A stretch of 25,617 nucleotides of DNA from Candidatus Thorarchaeota archaeon (GCA_016840385.1 JAEOSL010000045.1:1-25617); one strand, 5' to 3'; positions 7,294 through 14,694 are shown, numbered from the stretch's first letter. A program made the numbers and translations. Notes: generated by a model not told the origin, from the letters alone.

Positions 7294-8472
7294 ATGAAGA
7301 ATGAAGACCGACAGCCCTCGACATTGTGTGTCCAGGGCAAACATACACAAACATCAGGACCTGCAGTTGTCCCGATTGTACAAACTTCTACCTTTGTCTT
7401 TGAGAATCAGCAAGAGATGTTGGACTCCGTGCAAGGTAAATCTGGTGGACACGTGTACACTCGATGGAGTAATCCAACTACCAAGAATGTTGAGGAAAAG
7501 ATCAGTGCTCTTGAAGGGACAGAGGACACTCATGTCTTGGCGTCTGGAATGGCTGCAATATCCTCTGCAGTGATGGGTGTTGTGAAAGGTGGCGAGAGAA
7601 TCCTATCAAGTGATTCGATTTATGGAGGGACTGTTCATTTATTCAACAAGATACTGATGCAGTACGGGATTCAAGTCGATTTTGTCGATACTGATGAGCT
7701 AGTGGATCGGTTAACTGACTCCCATGACAACTACAAACTATGCTTCTTCGAAACTCCTACGAATCCGACCTTGAAGATTATTGACATCAAGAAAGTCGTT
7801 GATGCAGCTCGTGCAACAGGAACAATTAGTATGATTGACAGTACATTTGGTTCTCCAATAAATCAGAGACCTCACTTGTTAGGTATTGACCTTGTGATGC
7901 ATAGTGCCACCAAATATCTCGGTGGGCATAGCGACATCATTGCCGGTACTATTTCTGGTTCGAACACAATGATGGCAAATGTGCGTAGTGCAGCTAAACT
8001 TCTTGGAGGTACAATGGATCCCTTTGCATCTTTCTTACTTGATCGTGGGATAAAGACTCTGAGTGTTAGAATGGAACGACACAATTTCAACGCAAAATAT
8101 CTCGCTGAAAAACTCGAAAAAGACTCAAGAATCAGAAAAGTGCATTATCCAGGTCTCTCCAGTCATCCTCACAATGATGTTGCACGGAAACAGATGGATG
8201 GGTTTGGAGGTATGTTATCAATTGAACTAGAATCCGATTTAGCTGGAACTAGCAAGTTCGTTGATTCTCTGCGAATATTCCTGAATGCGGTTTCTTTGGG
8301 CGGTGTTGAGAGTTTAGCAAGTATTCCCGCCTTGACAACTCATTATGGGATTGGTGAGAAGGCTATGAATGAGATGGACATATCTGAATCAACTGTACGC
8401 TTGTCAATTGGAATCGAAGATCCCTCCGATTTACTACATGATTTGCTTACTGCCCTAGATTCTGTCTTGTAA
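7294..8472 (+). CDS. Trans-sulfuration-family PLP enzyme (cystathionine gamma-lyase/synthase or methionine gamma-lyase type)
   Basis: 392 residues, normal for the Cys/Met-metabolism PLP family. Motifs: the Tyr/Arg phosphate-binding segment YTRWSNPT (~55-62), ASGMAA (~83-88), ETPTNPTLK (~153-161), and the PLP lysine Lys207 in HSATKYLGGHSD. The C-terminal SLGGVESLASIPA and a final VRLSIGIEDPSDLL are also family hallmarks. The methionine-gamma-lyase active-site Cys (YGCT context) is Gly-Thr here (SIYGGTVHLF), so a strict methionine gamma-lyase is less likely; cystathionine gamma-lyase, gamma-synthase or O-acyl-homoserine sulfhydrylase are all open. The frame extends to an ATG at 7189, but the start at 7294 has a GGAGAG Shine-Dalgarno six bases upstream and fits the family N-terminus. 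It could supply or consume sulfur amino acids for the sulfur genes at 14-20 kb. Confidence 0.9.
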   Translation: MKNEDRQPSTLCVQGKHTQTSGPAVVPIVQTSTFVFENQQEMLDSVQGKSGGHVYTRWSNPTTKNVEEKISALEGTEDTHVLASGMAAISSAVMGVVKGGERILSSDSIYGGTVHLFNKILMQYGIQVDFVDTDELVDRLTDSHDNYKLCFFETPTNPTLKIIDIKKVVDAARATGTISMIDSTFGSPINQRPHLLGIDLVMHSATKYLGGHSDIIAGTISGSNTMMANVRSAAKLLGGTMDPFASFLLDRGIKTLSVRMERHNFNAKYLAEKLEKDSRIRKVHYPGLSSHPHNDVARKQMDGFGGMLSIELESDLAGTSKFVDSLRIFLNAVSLGGVESLASIPALTTHYGIGEKAMNEMDISESTVRLSIGIEDPSDLLHDLLTALDSVL

Positions 8473-8510
8473 GAACTGCTCTACATTGGCTCCTTGTTGA
8501 TTGGCCGCAA

Positions 8511-8520
8511 AAGCTTAATA
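8511..8520 (+). promoter_or_regulatory. TATA box AAGCTTAATA for the PspC gene
   Basis: AAGCTTAATA lies about 37 bases before ATG 8553, preceded by a purine-rich BRE-like stretch. The implied leader is only about 10 bases. The same core occurs before larE (minus, 20271-20263) and before the tandem-HTH gene (12321-12330). Confidence 0.55.
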
Positions 8521-8552
8521 CCGTTCATAAATTAAGTGAAAATGGTGGTAGC

Positions 8553-8765
8553 ATGGCGGATATAGGGAATCGTGATTATTCATATGGTGGAAAGGGTTTA
8601 CATCGATCAAGAAATGATCGTATGATTATGGGTGTTTGTGGAGGAATTGCAGAATACTATAACATGGATTCTGCAGTGGTTCGAGTTCTGATGTTTCTGT
8701 TTACACTTACAGTTATTGGGCTTTTAGGATACATTATCATTGGATTCATTATACCTGAGGAATAA
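8553..8765 (+). CDS. PspC-domain membrane protein
   Basis: A 70-residue protein that is almost entirely a PspC domain. A basic N-terminus, LHRSRNDRMIMGVCGGIAEY, gives the diagnostic (G)VCGGIAEY signature, followed by VVRVLMFLFT and a single membrane helix (~45-66) ending in IIPEE. The family is named after the bacterial phage-shock protein C. In archaea these stand-alone small forms are common and their role (membrane stress or envelope) is not established. It has its own TATA box with a very short leader, and a T-rich stretch follows, so it is probably monocistronic. Confidence 0.9.
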   Translation: MADIGNRDYSYGGKGLHRSRNDRMIMGVCGGIAEYYNMDSAVVRVLMFLFTLTVIGLLGYIIIGFIIPEE

Positions 8766-8793
8766 CATCTATCAATTTAAACGAAAGAATACT

Positions 8794-8815
8794 GTTTCTA
8801 ATCCCTATTCTTTTT
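8794..8815 (+). terminator. T-rich putative archaeal terminator after the PspC gene
   Basis: Pyrimidine-rich sequence ending in CTTTTT lies about 30-50 bases past the PspC stop. Archaeal RNA polymerase terminates at oligo-T tracts without needing a hairpin. It is weak because the T run is short. Confidence 0.3.
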
Positions 8816-8903
8816 CGCTCTGTGATTGATGCTTTTCTCAAAAGAATATGGAATTCTTCAACCGACTATTGGATTTATAGCAAACCTCTGCATACCAGTA
8901 GTT

Positions 8904-8909
8904 GGAGGT
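8904..8909 (+). promoter_or_regulatory. Shine-Dalgarno GGAGGT deciding a GTG start
   Basis: GGAGGT lies seven bases before GTG 8917. The longer in-frame TTG at 8902 would overlap this site, so GTG is preferred. A TATA-like GGATTTATAG at 8871-8880 sits about 25-30 bases upstream of the Shine-Dalgarno. Confidence 0.75.
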
Positions 8910-8916
8910 TGAGTTC

Positions 8917-9438
8917 GTGAACACCAAAATGGTGCTTATTGCAACACTTGTTGGAGTTGTACTTTTCGTTTCCGATTTAGCGCTAAGCTGGATGACCATG
9001 CTCACAGGTCCTATTTCTGTGGTCATTGTCATAACTGTAATCGTCGGAATTATCGCAGGACGGATTGCTGAAGCTGTTTGGGCTACGTTCCTTACCTGGC
9101 TCATTGGGATTCTCCTTGGATGTCTACTTGCACCGATTATCTTTGCTGAATTTTGGACTGGTGATATGTTTCTTCCATTGTTACCACTAATCATTATGAT
9201 GTGGTCCACTCGAGGAATGTTCATTGATTATCAGTTTGAGGGCTCAATATTCGAGGCAATCGCAGTTGCTGCTGGACTGACCATCATTTGGTTGGTACTG
9301 ACTCCAGTGATTTACCTGGCATCGTTTGCAATTGCTGCTCTGAGTGGATTCATCGGTAAAATAATCCATAAGAAATTAGGAATTGGGGAAACGGAGATTT
9401 TACACTCACCCGTTGAACCAACAGAATCACAGTTTTAG
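8917..9438 (+). CDS. Small polytopic membrane protein, function unknown
   Basis: 173 residues starting at GTG. About four to five hydrophobic stretches cover most of the protein: residues ~5-25, ~30-55, ~58-85, ~93-105 and ~115-145. The final ~30 residues are polar, with a basic KIIHKKLG patch, and probably cytoplasmic. I recognise no family. Only about 50 bases separate it from the downstream DNA glycosylase gene, so the two may share a transcript, but nothing in the sequence links their functions. Confidence 0.7.
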   Translation: MNTKMVLIATLVGVVLFVSDLALSWMTMLTGPISVVIVITVIVGIIAGRIAEAVWATFLTWLIGILLGCLLAPIIFAEFWTGDMFLPLLPLIIMMWSTRGMFIDYQFEGSIFEAIAVAAGLTIIWLVLTPVIYLASFAIAALSGFIGKIIHKKLGIGETEILHSPVEPTESQF

Positions 9439-9491
9439 CGATTGATGATGAAGAATCCAATCCGATTCGTTACAGTCATTAGTGTGGATTC

Positions 9492-10139
9492 ATGCTAGAA
9501 CGTACGATGTCCAATATCTTCACCAAAAGGGTTCTTACTAAATTCAAGGAACAGGTTCCTGAACTAACGAAAGTAGTAGAGAATCTATCATTGAAACTAG
9601 AACCTACTCTTATGCCTCCCTTTGAGATGCTCATCAGATCAATTGTGTATCAACAATTATCGGGAAAAGCAGCAAAGACCATTCATGATAGGCTGCTAAA
9701 ACTTGTTGGAAAATTAACTCCAAGTAGGGTTCTAGCGAAGTCTCAGGAAGAACTGAAAAGCGTCGGTCTTTCCAGGCAAAAGGCATCGTATCTACATAAT
9801 GTGGCTGAAGCCTTTCGTAGGGGCGGATTCCTATGGAAGTATCGAACTATCGAATCTCTATCTGAATTGTCCTCAGAAGAAATTGTCAATTTGTTTGGAG
9901 AAATCAAAGGTGTTGGTGAGTGGACTGTAGAGATGTACCTCATTTTCTCGATGGGCCGACTTGACATCCTATCAGAGAAGGATCTTGGAGTCCGAAAGGG
10001 CGTGATGGTGCTTTATGGTCTTGATGAAGTTCCTACACCAAAAGAGGTCATAGCAATCGCAGAGAAGTGGCATCCCTTCGAAACAGTTGGAACTTTCCTC
10101 GCATGGCGTGTTCTCGAGGAAGACTTTGTGTTTCCATAG
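9492..10139 (+). CDS. AlkA-like DNA-3-methyladenine glycosylase (HhH-GPD family)
   Basis: 215 residues. The N-terminal helices hold IRSIVYQQLSGKAAKTIHDR, a strong AlkA/HhH-GPD signature (~50-70). LKSVGLSRQKASYL follows, then the helix-hairpin-helix FGEIKGVGEWTVEMYLIFSM (~137-156) and the catalytic Asp in SEKDLGVRKG (~165-172). There is no Cys cluster after the HhH domain, so it is not an iron-sulfur glycosylase of the endonuclease III or MutY type. It removes alkylated bases (3-methyladenine, 7-methylguanine) as the first step of base-excision repair. Start: ATG 9492 is used; a second in-frame ATG at 9507 is possible. It converges with the adenosine deaminase gene, with seven bases between the stop codons. 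Confidence 0.9.
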   Translation: MLERTMSNIFTKRVLTKFKEQVPELTKVVENLSLKLEPTLMPPFEMLIRSIVYQQLSGKAAKTIHDRLLKLVGKLTPSRVLAKSQEELKSVGLSRQKASYLHNVAEAFRRGGFLWKYRTIESLSELSSEEIVNLFGEIKGVGEWTVEMYLIFSMGRLDILSEKDLGVRKGVMVLYGLDEVPTPKEVIAIAEKWHPFETVGTFLAWRVLEEDFVFP

Positions 10140-10146
10140 ATCCGTG

Positions 10147-11175
10147 TTATCCTGATACCTGAGATTCTATCTCTGTGAACTCTTTAGTGAAACGTTGAAC
10201 TAGATCCGATTTCACACTTTCATTAATGAAGGCTGTTTGAACTCCATTCATAGAGATTTGAAAGAGCTCTTTCAATGAAAAGTCGAGATGTTTGTGTATT
10301 TGTTCATACTCATTGTTCATGCTGGTATGAAATAGTGAAGGATCATCACTATTGACAGTAACAAGTAATCCTTTTTCGAAGAACTCACGAATCGGATGTT
10401 CACTGATTGAAGGCACCACTCCAGTTCGCAGATTACTCACCGGGCACATCTCAATAGCTATCTTGTTTTGTTTGAGGTGTTCAATCAAATCAGGATTACC
10501 TCGAGCTGTGATCCCATGACCTATTCTCTCAACTTTAAGATGATGTAGTGCCCCCCAGATCGATTCAGGACCTGCTGCTTCGCCTGCATGTGCAACACAA
10601 TGAAGTCCCATACCTCTTGCTCGTTCGTATATTTCAGCAAATGGTTGAGGTGGATATTCCCGTTCATTTCCGCCAATATCGATTGAGATGATATTGTCAG
10701 GATTCCTTTCAATTAAATCTAGAATTTCTGTAGCCTCTTCAGAACTAGAGGTTCTCACTACGTCAATCCTGATGTTAGTTTCTATATCGAAATCATGTTG
10801 TGCCCTTTGGATTCCTTGATTGATTGCATTCACCATATCTTTGAAGTCGAGATTATTTGGAAGGTGGTCTCTTGGGGAAAAACTGGCTTCAACATACTGA
10901 ACATTGCTCTTAGAACAAGTTTCAAGCATCTCATAGGTGATGCGTTCAAAATGGCGAGCATCTGTAATGTACTCAACTATCTCCATATAGGTTCGAATAA
11001 AATTCATGAAATCTGTATACTCGAATCGATTGCCAATCTCTTCCACATTCGAATACGGAGCGCTGATTCCATCCTCTCTTATGATCGACAGCAATGTTTC
11101 CGGTTGTATCGATCCCAAAATATGAACATGCAACTCCACTTTTGGTAGAGCACGGATTGCTTCAAGAGTATCCAT
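10147..11175 (-). CDS. add: Adenosine deaminase (ADA family)
   Basis: 342 residues, normal for the family. All zinc and catalytic motifs are present: KVELHVH with His16 and His18, HAGEAAGP (catalytic Glu and zinc His), RIGHG, EMCPVSN, and SDDPSLF near the C-terminus (zinc Asp). It hydrolyses adenosine or deoxyadenosine to inosine in purine salvage; some family members act on adenine or other aminopurines instead, and sequence alone does not decide. The start at 11175 places KVELHVH at the expected distance. No Shine-Dalgarno is visible; a TCTAGA inverted repeat sits there instead, and a TATA-like sequence (AGCTTAATA on the minus strand, about 11269-11261) lies some 90 bases upstream. Confidence 0.9.
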   Translation of the reverse strand: MDTLEAIRALPKVELHVHILGSIQPETLLSIIREDGISAPYSNVEEIGNRFEYTDFMNFIRTYMEIVEYITDARHFERITYEMLETCSKSNVQYVEASFSPRDHLPNNLDFKDMVNAINQGIQRAQHDFDIETNIRIDVVRTSSSEEATEILDLIERNPDNIISIDIGGNEREYPPQPFAEIYERARGMGLHCVAHAGEAAGPESIWGALHHLKVERIGHGITARGNPDLIEHLKQNKIAIEMCPVSNLRTGVVPSISEHPIREFFEKGLLVTVNSDDPSLFHTSMNNEYEQIHKHLDFSLKELFQISMNGVQTAFINESVKSDLVQRFTKEFTEIESQVSG

Positions 11176-11178
11176 TCG

Positions 11179-11193
11179 TCTAGATTTTCTAGA
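11179..11193. promoter_or_regulatory. Inverted repeat TCTAGA-TTT-TCTAGA just before the adenosine deaminase start
   Basis: Two perfect TCTAGA hexamers separated by TTT begin three bases before the ATG, where a ribosome-binding site would be expected. It could be a repressor operator or an RNA hairpin limiting translation. TCTAGA is itself palindromic, so chance is not excluded. Confidence 0.3.
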
Positions 11194-11383
11194 TTAGATG
11201 TTAAATCTTTACAATCTTCCTGAATCACCTCGTACCATTCCTTCGCATTCTTTTTGATTATTAAGCTAATAATTTCAGGATGTATTATCAGGGAATATAT
11301 GGCCATTTGTTAAGTTGGCTTTTGAAGAGGTAGTGGGGTCCTCACTGAAGATAATAACATAACCGAAAAACTTGGAGTCACAG

Positions 11384-11488
11384 ATGCATACCCCTTCTAG
11401 AAATCCTCAATTCGGCTTACTAATGCATTTTATTGGAGGAGTACTTGGCGACACTCGTTATATTCAGATTTCAGTATCTTTCTCTTGA
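11384..11488 (+). CDS. Possible 34-residue ORF directly before the thioredoxin-like gene
   Basis: ATG 11384 has a GGAG Shine-Dalgarno at 11374-11377 with six-base spacing. It opens 34 codons ending at TGA 11486-11488, with a hydrophobic, protein-like centre (FGLLMHFIGGVLGDTRYIQI). The thioredoxin-like ORF begins six bases later in the same frame. It could be a leader peptide, a small protein of its own, or an N-terminal extension cut off by a stop. No family is recognised. The rest of the 11194-11383 gap holds only the minus-strand TATA-like element at 11261-11269 and AT-rich sequence near 11349-11358. Confidence 0.35.
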   Translation: MHTPSRNPQFGLLMHFIGGVLGDTRYIQISVSFS

Positions 11489-11494
11489 CAAGCC

Positions 11495-11842
11495 ATGACC
11501 GTTAGAACAGAATCAGCCCATCTCACCATTGAGTCACCGAGAACCGATTGCGGAAGGTGCAGCTGTATTATTCTTTATAGTAGTGAGAAATGTGTTCTAT
11601 GTGATGCCGCTCTAGAAATTCTATATTCTGTTATTTCTGATTTCGGATTACCTACCAGTGTCATCAGAAAAGTCGATGTCTTGAATGATGCTGATGATGA
11701 TGGTTGTAGTCTTCCTCCTCCAGTTGGATTACCTGCGATACGGATTTGTCAAGAACTAATTACTGGATTACCAGATCTGGATACAGCTCGCGGTGCAGTT
11801 ATGCATGCAGTCTTGAATGGATGCTTCTCAGACTGTCATTAA
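11495..11842 (+). CDS. Cys-rich thioredoxin-fold protein
   Basis: 115 residues. The core IILYSSEKCVLC (~25-36) is a beta strand followed by a C-x-x-C redox site (Cys33, Cys36), then a helix, then GLP-AIRI with the cis-proline (Pro80) expected in thioredoxin and glutaredoxin folds. Unusually it has nine cysteines: Cys19, 22 and 24 in a CGRCSC cluster before the fold, Cys71, Cys85, and a terminal CFSDC (Cys110, Cys114). The extra Cys clusters suggest metal or Fe-S binding, or thiol relay, beyond simple disulfide exchange. No clear Shine-Dalgarno precedes ATG 11495, and the preceding 34-codon ORF is in the same frame. The partner or substrate is unknown. Confidence 0.65.
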   Translation: MTVRTESAHLTIESPRTDCGRCSCIILYSSEKCVLCDAALEILYSVISDFGLPTSVIRKVDVLNDADDDGCSLPPPVGLPAIRICQELITGLPDLDTARGAVMHAVLNGCFSDCH

Positions 11843-11894
11843 TACATCATTTTGTCTACAGCAACAATCCTCTTCTTATCTCCAGTTGAATGAA

Positions 11895-12179
11895 TTATCT
11901 TGGTACATGAAGATTGGCTATGCTTCGCCATATCTCCCTGTTTCTCTGGAGTTCAACTACTTTCTCTTGATCTATATGGTACATCGGTTTCCGCATATCC
12001 ATCAGATTAGGTACTTTTCTGCAGAGATGACCGGACTGCAAGGTTTTGAGAGCTAGGGTGACAGTTCTCATTGCGAGTCCACTCTTTTGTGCAATCTCTG
12101 CAGGATACATAGGACCTTCAGTGGTCAATTTATCCAGTACAACCAGTGTACTCTTTGTGAGATTAATGGAGGGACTCAT
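11895..12179 (-). CDS. Small winged-helix DNA-binding protein (MarR/TrmB-like)
   Basis: 94 residues. The sequence reads as one winged helix-turn-helix: LTKSTLVVLDKL (helix 1), PAEIAQKSGLAMRTVTLALKT (HTH with recognition helix, ~25-45) and a wing ending in RKPMYHID. It is a likely transcription regulator without an effector domain, so it may work as a dimer or with another protein. Start: the frame also opens with GTG at 12188, but ATG 12179 has a GGTGAT Shine-Dalgarno-like stretch just upstream. It is divergent from the tandem-HTH regulator, with about 190 bases between them, so the two may share control. The target is unknown. Confidence 0.7.
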   Translation of the reverse strand: MSPSINLTKSTLVVLDKLTTEGPMYPAEIAQKSGLAMRTVTLALKTLQSGHLCRKVPNLMDMRKPMYHIDQEKVVELQRNREIWRSIANLHVPR

Positions 12180-12320
12180 ACATATCACCAGTGTATTTTC
12201 TACTAATCAACACGATTGTGTCACAATCATCACATATCGTTTGAAGTAGAATTGTAATTGATTGTTCAAACATTTAATATAAGCCTTGTCAACAGCGTAA
12301 TGTGTGATTGCGCCAACGTT

Positions 12321-12330
12321 AAGCTTAATT
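12321..12330 (+). promoter_or_regulatory. TATA box AAGCTTAATT for the tandem-HTH regulator
   Basis: Its core matches the TATA boxes before the PspC and larE genes. The expected transcription start (~12351) leaves a short leader containing the AGAAGGTG Shine-Dalgarno at 12355-12362. A second TATA-like TTTAATATA at 12273-12281 lies further upstream. Confidence 0.5.
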
Positions 12331-12367
12331 GTGGAATCCAATCTATTTGTGAAGAGAAGGTGTTAGT

Positions 12368-13483
12368 CTGACTAAGATTGGTTCTCGTGCTCGTCCACTT
12401 GATCAAAAGGATGTTGACATACTAGGGGCTTTAGATAAACTGGGAGGTAAAACCTCAACAGATGAGCTCAGTCAAGCAACTGGTATTCCTGCACGAACAG
12501 TCAGGTATCGCCTTCAGAAGATGCGCGATTCGAAGGTGCTCCACTCCCCTAGAGCCTTCACACATGAGCGAAAGATGGGTATGGGAGAATGTCTTATTAT
12601 TGTTCATACAACTCCTGGATCTAATTCAATTCTTGAAAAGATGTTTGATGAAATTCGCGCTATCTATTTCTGGTCTTCGACATATGGGCGATATAATGGG
12701 TATGTTATCTATTCACTCTATTCTCTTACAACCCCCAGTGTGCCAAGAAGACTGGCAGAGGCTTTCCAAAAAGAAGGTCTGATATCCGAGTTCTATTTGT
12801 TTGAAAATACTGATTATGAACACAAGCACGGTGATTTCAAATATCTCGATCCAAAACTTGGTTGGAAATACGATTGGACTATTTGGCACAAGAAGATCAA
12901 GAAGAACCTCAAGTCCAAAACTACGAAAATCAATACGAAATGTGAGGAGAATCCATCGACTATAGAATTTGATATCAATGACTATGAATTACTGAGGAGT
13001 ATTTTTGATGATGGAATGGTTACGCAGAAAGTCCTTGCCAAAAAATTCTCATTGTCTGAAACACAAGTCACAAAGAAAATTCGCAGGTTAGAGGATGCTG
13101 GAGTAATCAATGGATATAGTTCCAACTTCAGCCCCGGAGGTGTAATGGTTCACTTCACTCTCTTCTTCGAAATCGAAGAACCTGTTGCACGAATTATCAA
13201 TAATTTCTATACTCATCCATATCTTGGTTCAGTTGTAATGGAATCACGAACTCGTTGGTCAGTTCGAATGGGACTCCCTGCAGAAGATATCTACGGGTTC
13301 CTCCAAGGACTTGATTTGATGAAACCATATCTCAAATCCTGTGTATTTCAAATCCTGCATCATTTCACAAGAGGCAAGAAAACTCATCCCTATGATCTTT
13401 TCAATAGAGATACTAAAAATTGGGAAACTCCCATATCCGAATACCTCGAAATCATTTCTGATATTATGGCTGAGCCTAGGTAA
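12368..13483 (+). CDS. Tandem helix-turn-helix transcription regulator (Lrp/AsnC-like), apparent CTG start
   Basis: 371 residues if started at CTG 12368. The first HTH, with KDVDILGALDKLGG and TGIPARTVRYRLQKMRDSKVL (~13-57), lies almost wholly before the first in-frame ATG (12521), so that ATG cannot be the true start. A stop at 12350-12352 closes the frame upstream, and no ATG, GTG or TTG lies between; CTG 12368 has AGAAGGTG five bases before it and gives MTKIGSRARPLDQKDVDIL. A second Lrp-like winged HTH (DYELLRSIFDDG, LSETQVTKKIRRLEDAGVI) lies at ~205-250, with a C-terminal domain of unclear fold. This two-HTH form resembles archaeal regulators with one HTH per half. The stop abuts the stop of the convergent gene with no gap. 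Ligand and target are unknown. Confidence 0.75.
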   Translation: MTKIGSRARPLDQKDVDILGALDKLGGKTSTDELSQATGIPARTVRYRLQKMRDSKVLHSPRAFTHERKMGMGECLIIVHTTPGSNSILEKMFDEIRAIYFWSSTYGRYNGYVIYSLYSLTTPSVPRRLAEAFQKEGLISEFYLFENTDYEHKHGDFKYLDPKLGWKYDWTIWHKKIKKNLKSKTTKINTKCEENPSTIEFDINDYELLRSIFDDGMVTQKVLAKKFSLSETQVTKKIRRLEDAGVINGYSSNFSPGGVMVHFTLFFEIEEPVARIINNFYTHPYLGSVVMESRTRWSVRMGLPAEDIYGFLQGLDLMKPYLKSCVFQILHHFTRGKKTHPYDLFNRDTKNWETPISEYLEIISDIMAEPR

Positions 13484-14170
13484 TCATCGGATTTTTTCAT
13501 ACAAGTGCGCATTCCCTTCTTTTCCGACTATTTTCAACACTTCCATTTTCCGCATACAGTACGTCATTTTCTGAACAAGACGTCGGGGAATCTTCAGAAC
13601 CTCTGCTAGCGTTTTGGTTGTAAATGGTTCTTCTATTGAGTCCGGAATCAAACGCAAGAAATCCTTAGGCGTAGAGAATAACTGTCTATCAATTATATCG
13701 ACAAGTCTGCGATCTACACTACTCCACCCTTTCCTTTTCCAACTTCCTTTTCCATCGTTGACACGTATCTCTTCTTCCTGAGTTAATAGAACTTCTACTT
13801 CAAAATTCGAGTGTATAATGAAAGTTGGAATGCTAACAAGCTCTTCGAAGATATGTAGAATTCCCATTTTCTTTGGAGACTTTCGTCGACCTATTACTTC
13901 TCCAGTCTTACTCTGCCGGACAATCCATTTCTCTAATGGAATAGGATAAACAAGTCGCACTGGATGATTCTTCATGAGTTTGAACAGTTTATCTTTGATA
14001 GCTGAGAATTTTCTTGTCTGTATCTCTATCAACAGGTTTCCTCTCACCACATCAATGACATATCCATCGACTTTTACTTCCACCTCTGAACCTGGTGTAT
14101 TGTATAACTCTTTGATTTTTGCATGGAGTGACCGCTCTTGTAGAGTACCTATGCCTCCTCCATTCTTCAT
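13484..14170 (-). CDS. DUF8091-like protein with nuclease-like N-terminus and C-terminal winged helix
   Basis: 228 residues. The N-terminal half holds VEVKVDGYVIDVVRGNLLIE followed by IQTRKFSAIKDKL, in which Asp-x(n)-Glu-x-Gln resembles the core of PD-(D/E)xK nuclease folds with Gln in place of Lys. HPVRLVYPIPLEKWIVR, RRKSPKKMG and LLTQEEEIRV come next. The C-terminal quarter (FTTKTLAEVLKIPRRLVQKM) looks like a winged helix. From memory the whole layout matches a widespread, mostly bacterial hypothetical family (annotated DUF8091); no function is established for it. The nuclease reading is inference. Bacterial-type distribution hints at lateral transfer. Confidence 0.65.
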   Translation of the reverse strand: MKNGGGIGTLQERSLHAKIKELYNTPGSEVEVKVDGYVIDVVRGNLLIEIQTRKFSAIKDKLFKLMKNHPVRLVYPIPLEKWIVRQSKTGEVIGRRKSPKKMGILHIFEELVSIPTFIIHSNFEVEVLLTQEEEIRVNDGKGSWKRKGWSSVDRRLVDIIDRQLFSTPKDFLRLIPDSIEEPFTTKTLAEVLKIPRRLVQKMTYCMRKMEVLKIVGKEGNAHLYEKIR

Positions 14171-14232
14171 ACTTTACAATCCCTATAGTTTACTTATTGA
14201 CTGTTCTATTACCTGTCTAATACTCTATAATG

Positions 14233-14694
14233 TCAGAGGTGATTGGTCCAAATAACACCATCATCATGAGGGTAGAGTTTGGGTATTCTGGCAACTTCGT
14301 TGAATCCAAGGTTAGAATAGAATTTTCGAGCAACTTCGTTTCCACCCTCCATGAATAGTAAGATGACTCTAAGGGAATATCCTTCATCTGAGTAGAACTT
14401 AGAGGTCTCCTGAATGAAATAATTGACTAGCTTCTTAGCAACACCTTGCCGTTGAAATTTCTCATTGACTCCGAGACCGATGATTTCTGCAACACCATCA
14501 TCAAACCCACCTCTTCTGTCCCAAGTCAAGGTCCCGCAGAGTTGACCGTCTTGCAGAGCTAACATAGTTTTGAAATGGTCTATCAAGTCTTCAGCAAACT
14601 TTCCAGCCCTCTCCGCATGATCTTCAATCTCTTCCAGATACATGTTCTGAAGTAGGACTCTATCAGCATCTGTTGCTTTCTTAACCTCGAACAT
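14233..14694 (-). CDS. GNAT-family N-acetyltransferase
   Basis: 153 residues. The acetyl-CoA-binding motif A is clear: VAEIIGLGVNEKFQRQGVAK (R/Q-x-x-G-x-A/G) at ~88-107. Motif B, NEVARKFYSNLGFNEVARIP, follows near the end. The acceptor substrate cannot be predicted. It lies 47 bases downstream of the iscU-like fusion gene on the same strand and may be the last cistron of the sulfur operon, though this may just be chance adjacency. The 62-base gap to the next minus-strand gene has no feature I can name. Confidence 0.85.
   Translation of the reverse strand: MFEVKKATDADRVLLQNMYLEEIEDHAERAGKFAEDLIDHFKTMLALQDGQLCGTLTWDRRGGFDDGVAEIIGLGVNEKFQRQGVAKKLVNYFIQETSKFYSDEGYSLRVILLFMEGGNEVARKFYSNLGFNEVARIPKLYPHDDGVIWTNHL

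Noticed and set aside
9743..9967. Antisense ORF opposite the DNA glycosylase
   Set aside because: Fully inside a clear gene on the other strand with all family motifs.
11079..11306. 75-codon minus-strand ORF overlapping the adenosine deaminase start
   Set aside because: It overlaps the deaminase's first codons in another frame, has no Shine-Dalgarno and no recognisable domain.
11495..11842. Selenoprotein with in-frame TGA at 11486
   Set aside because: The TGA lies outside the redox motif, the context is not a known Sec site, and no SECIS-like hairpin was evident by eye.
12521..12523. ATG 12521 as start of the tandem-HTH regulator
   Set aside because: It lies inside the first HTH; the in-frame sequence before it encodes most of that domain.
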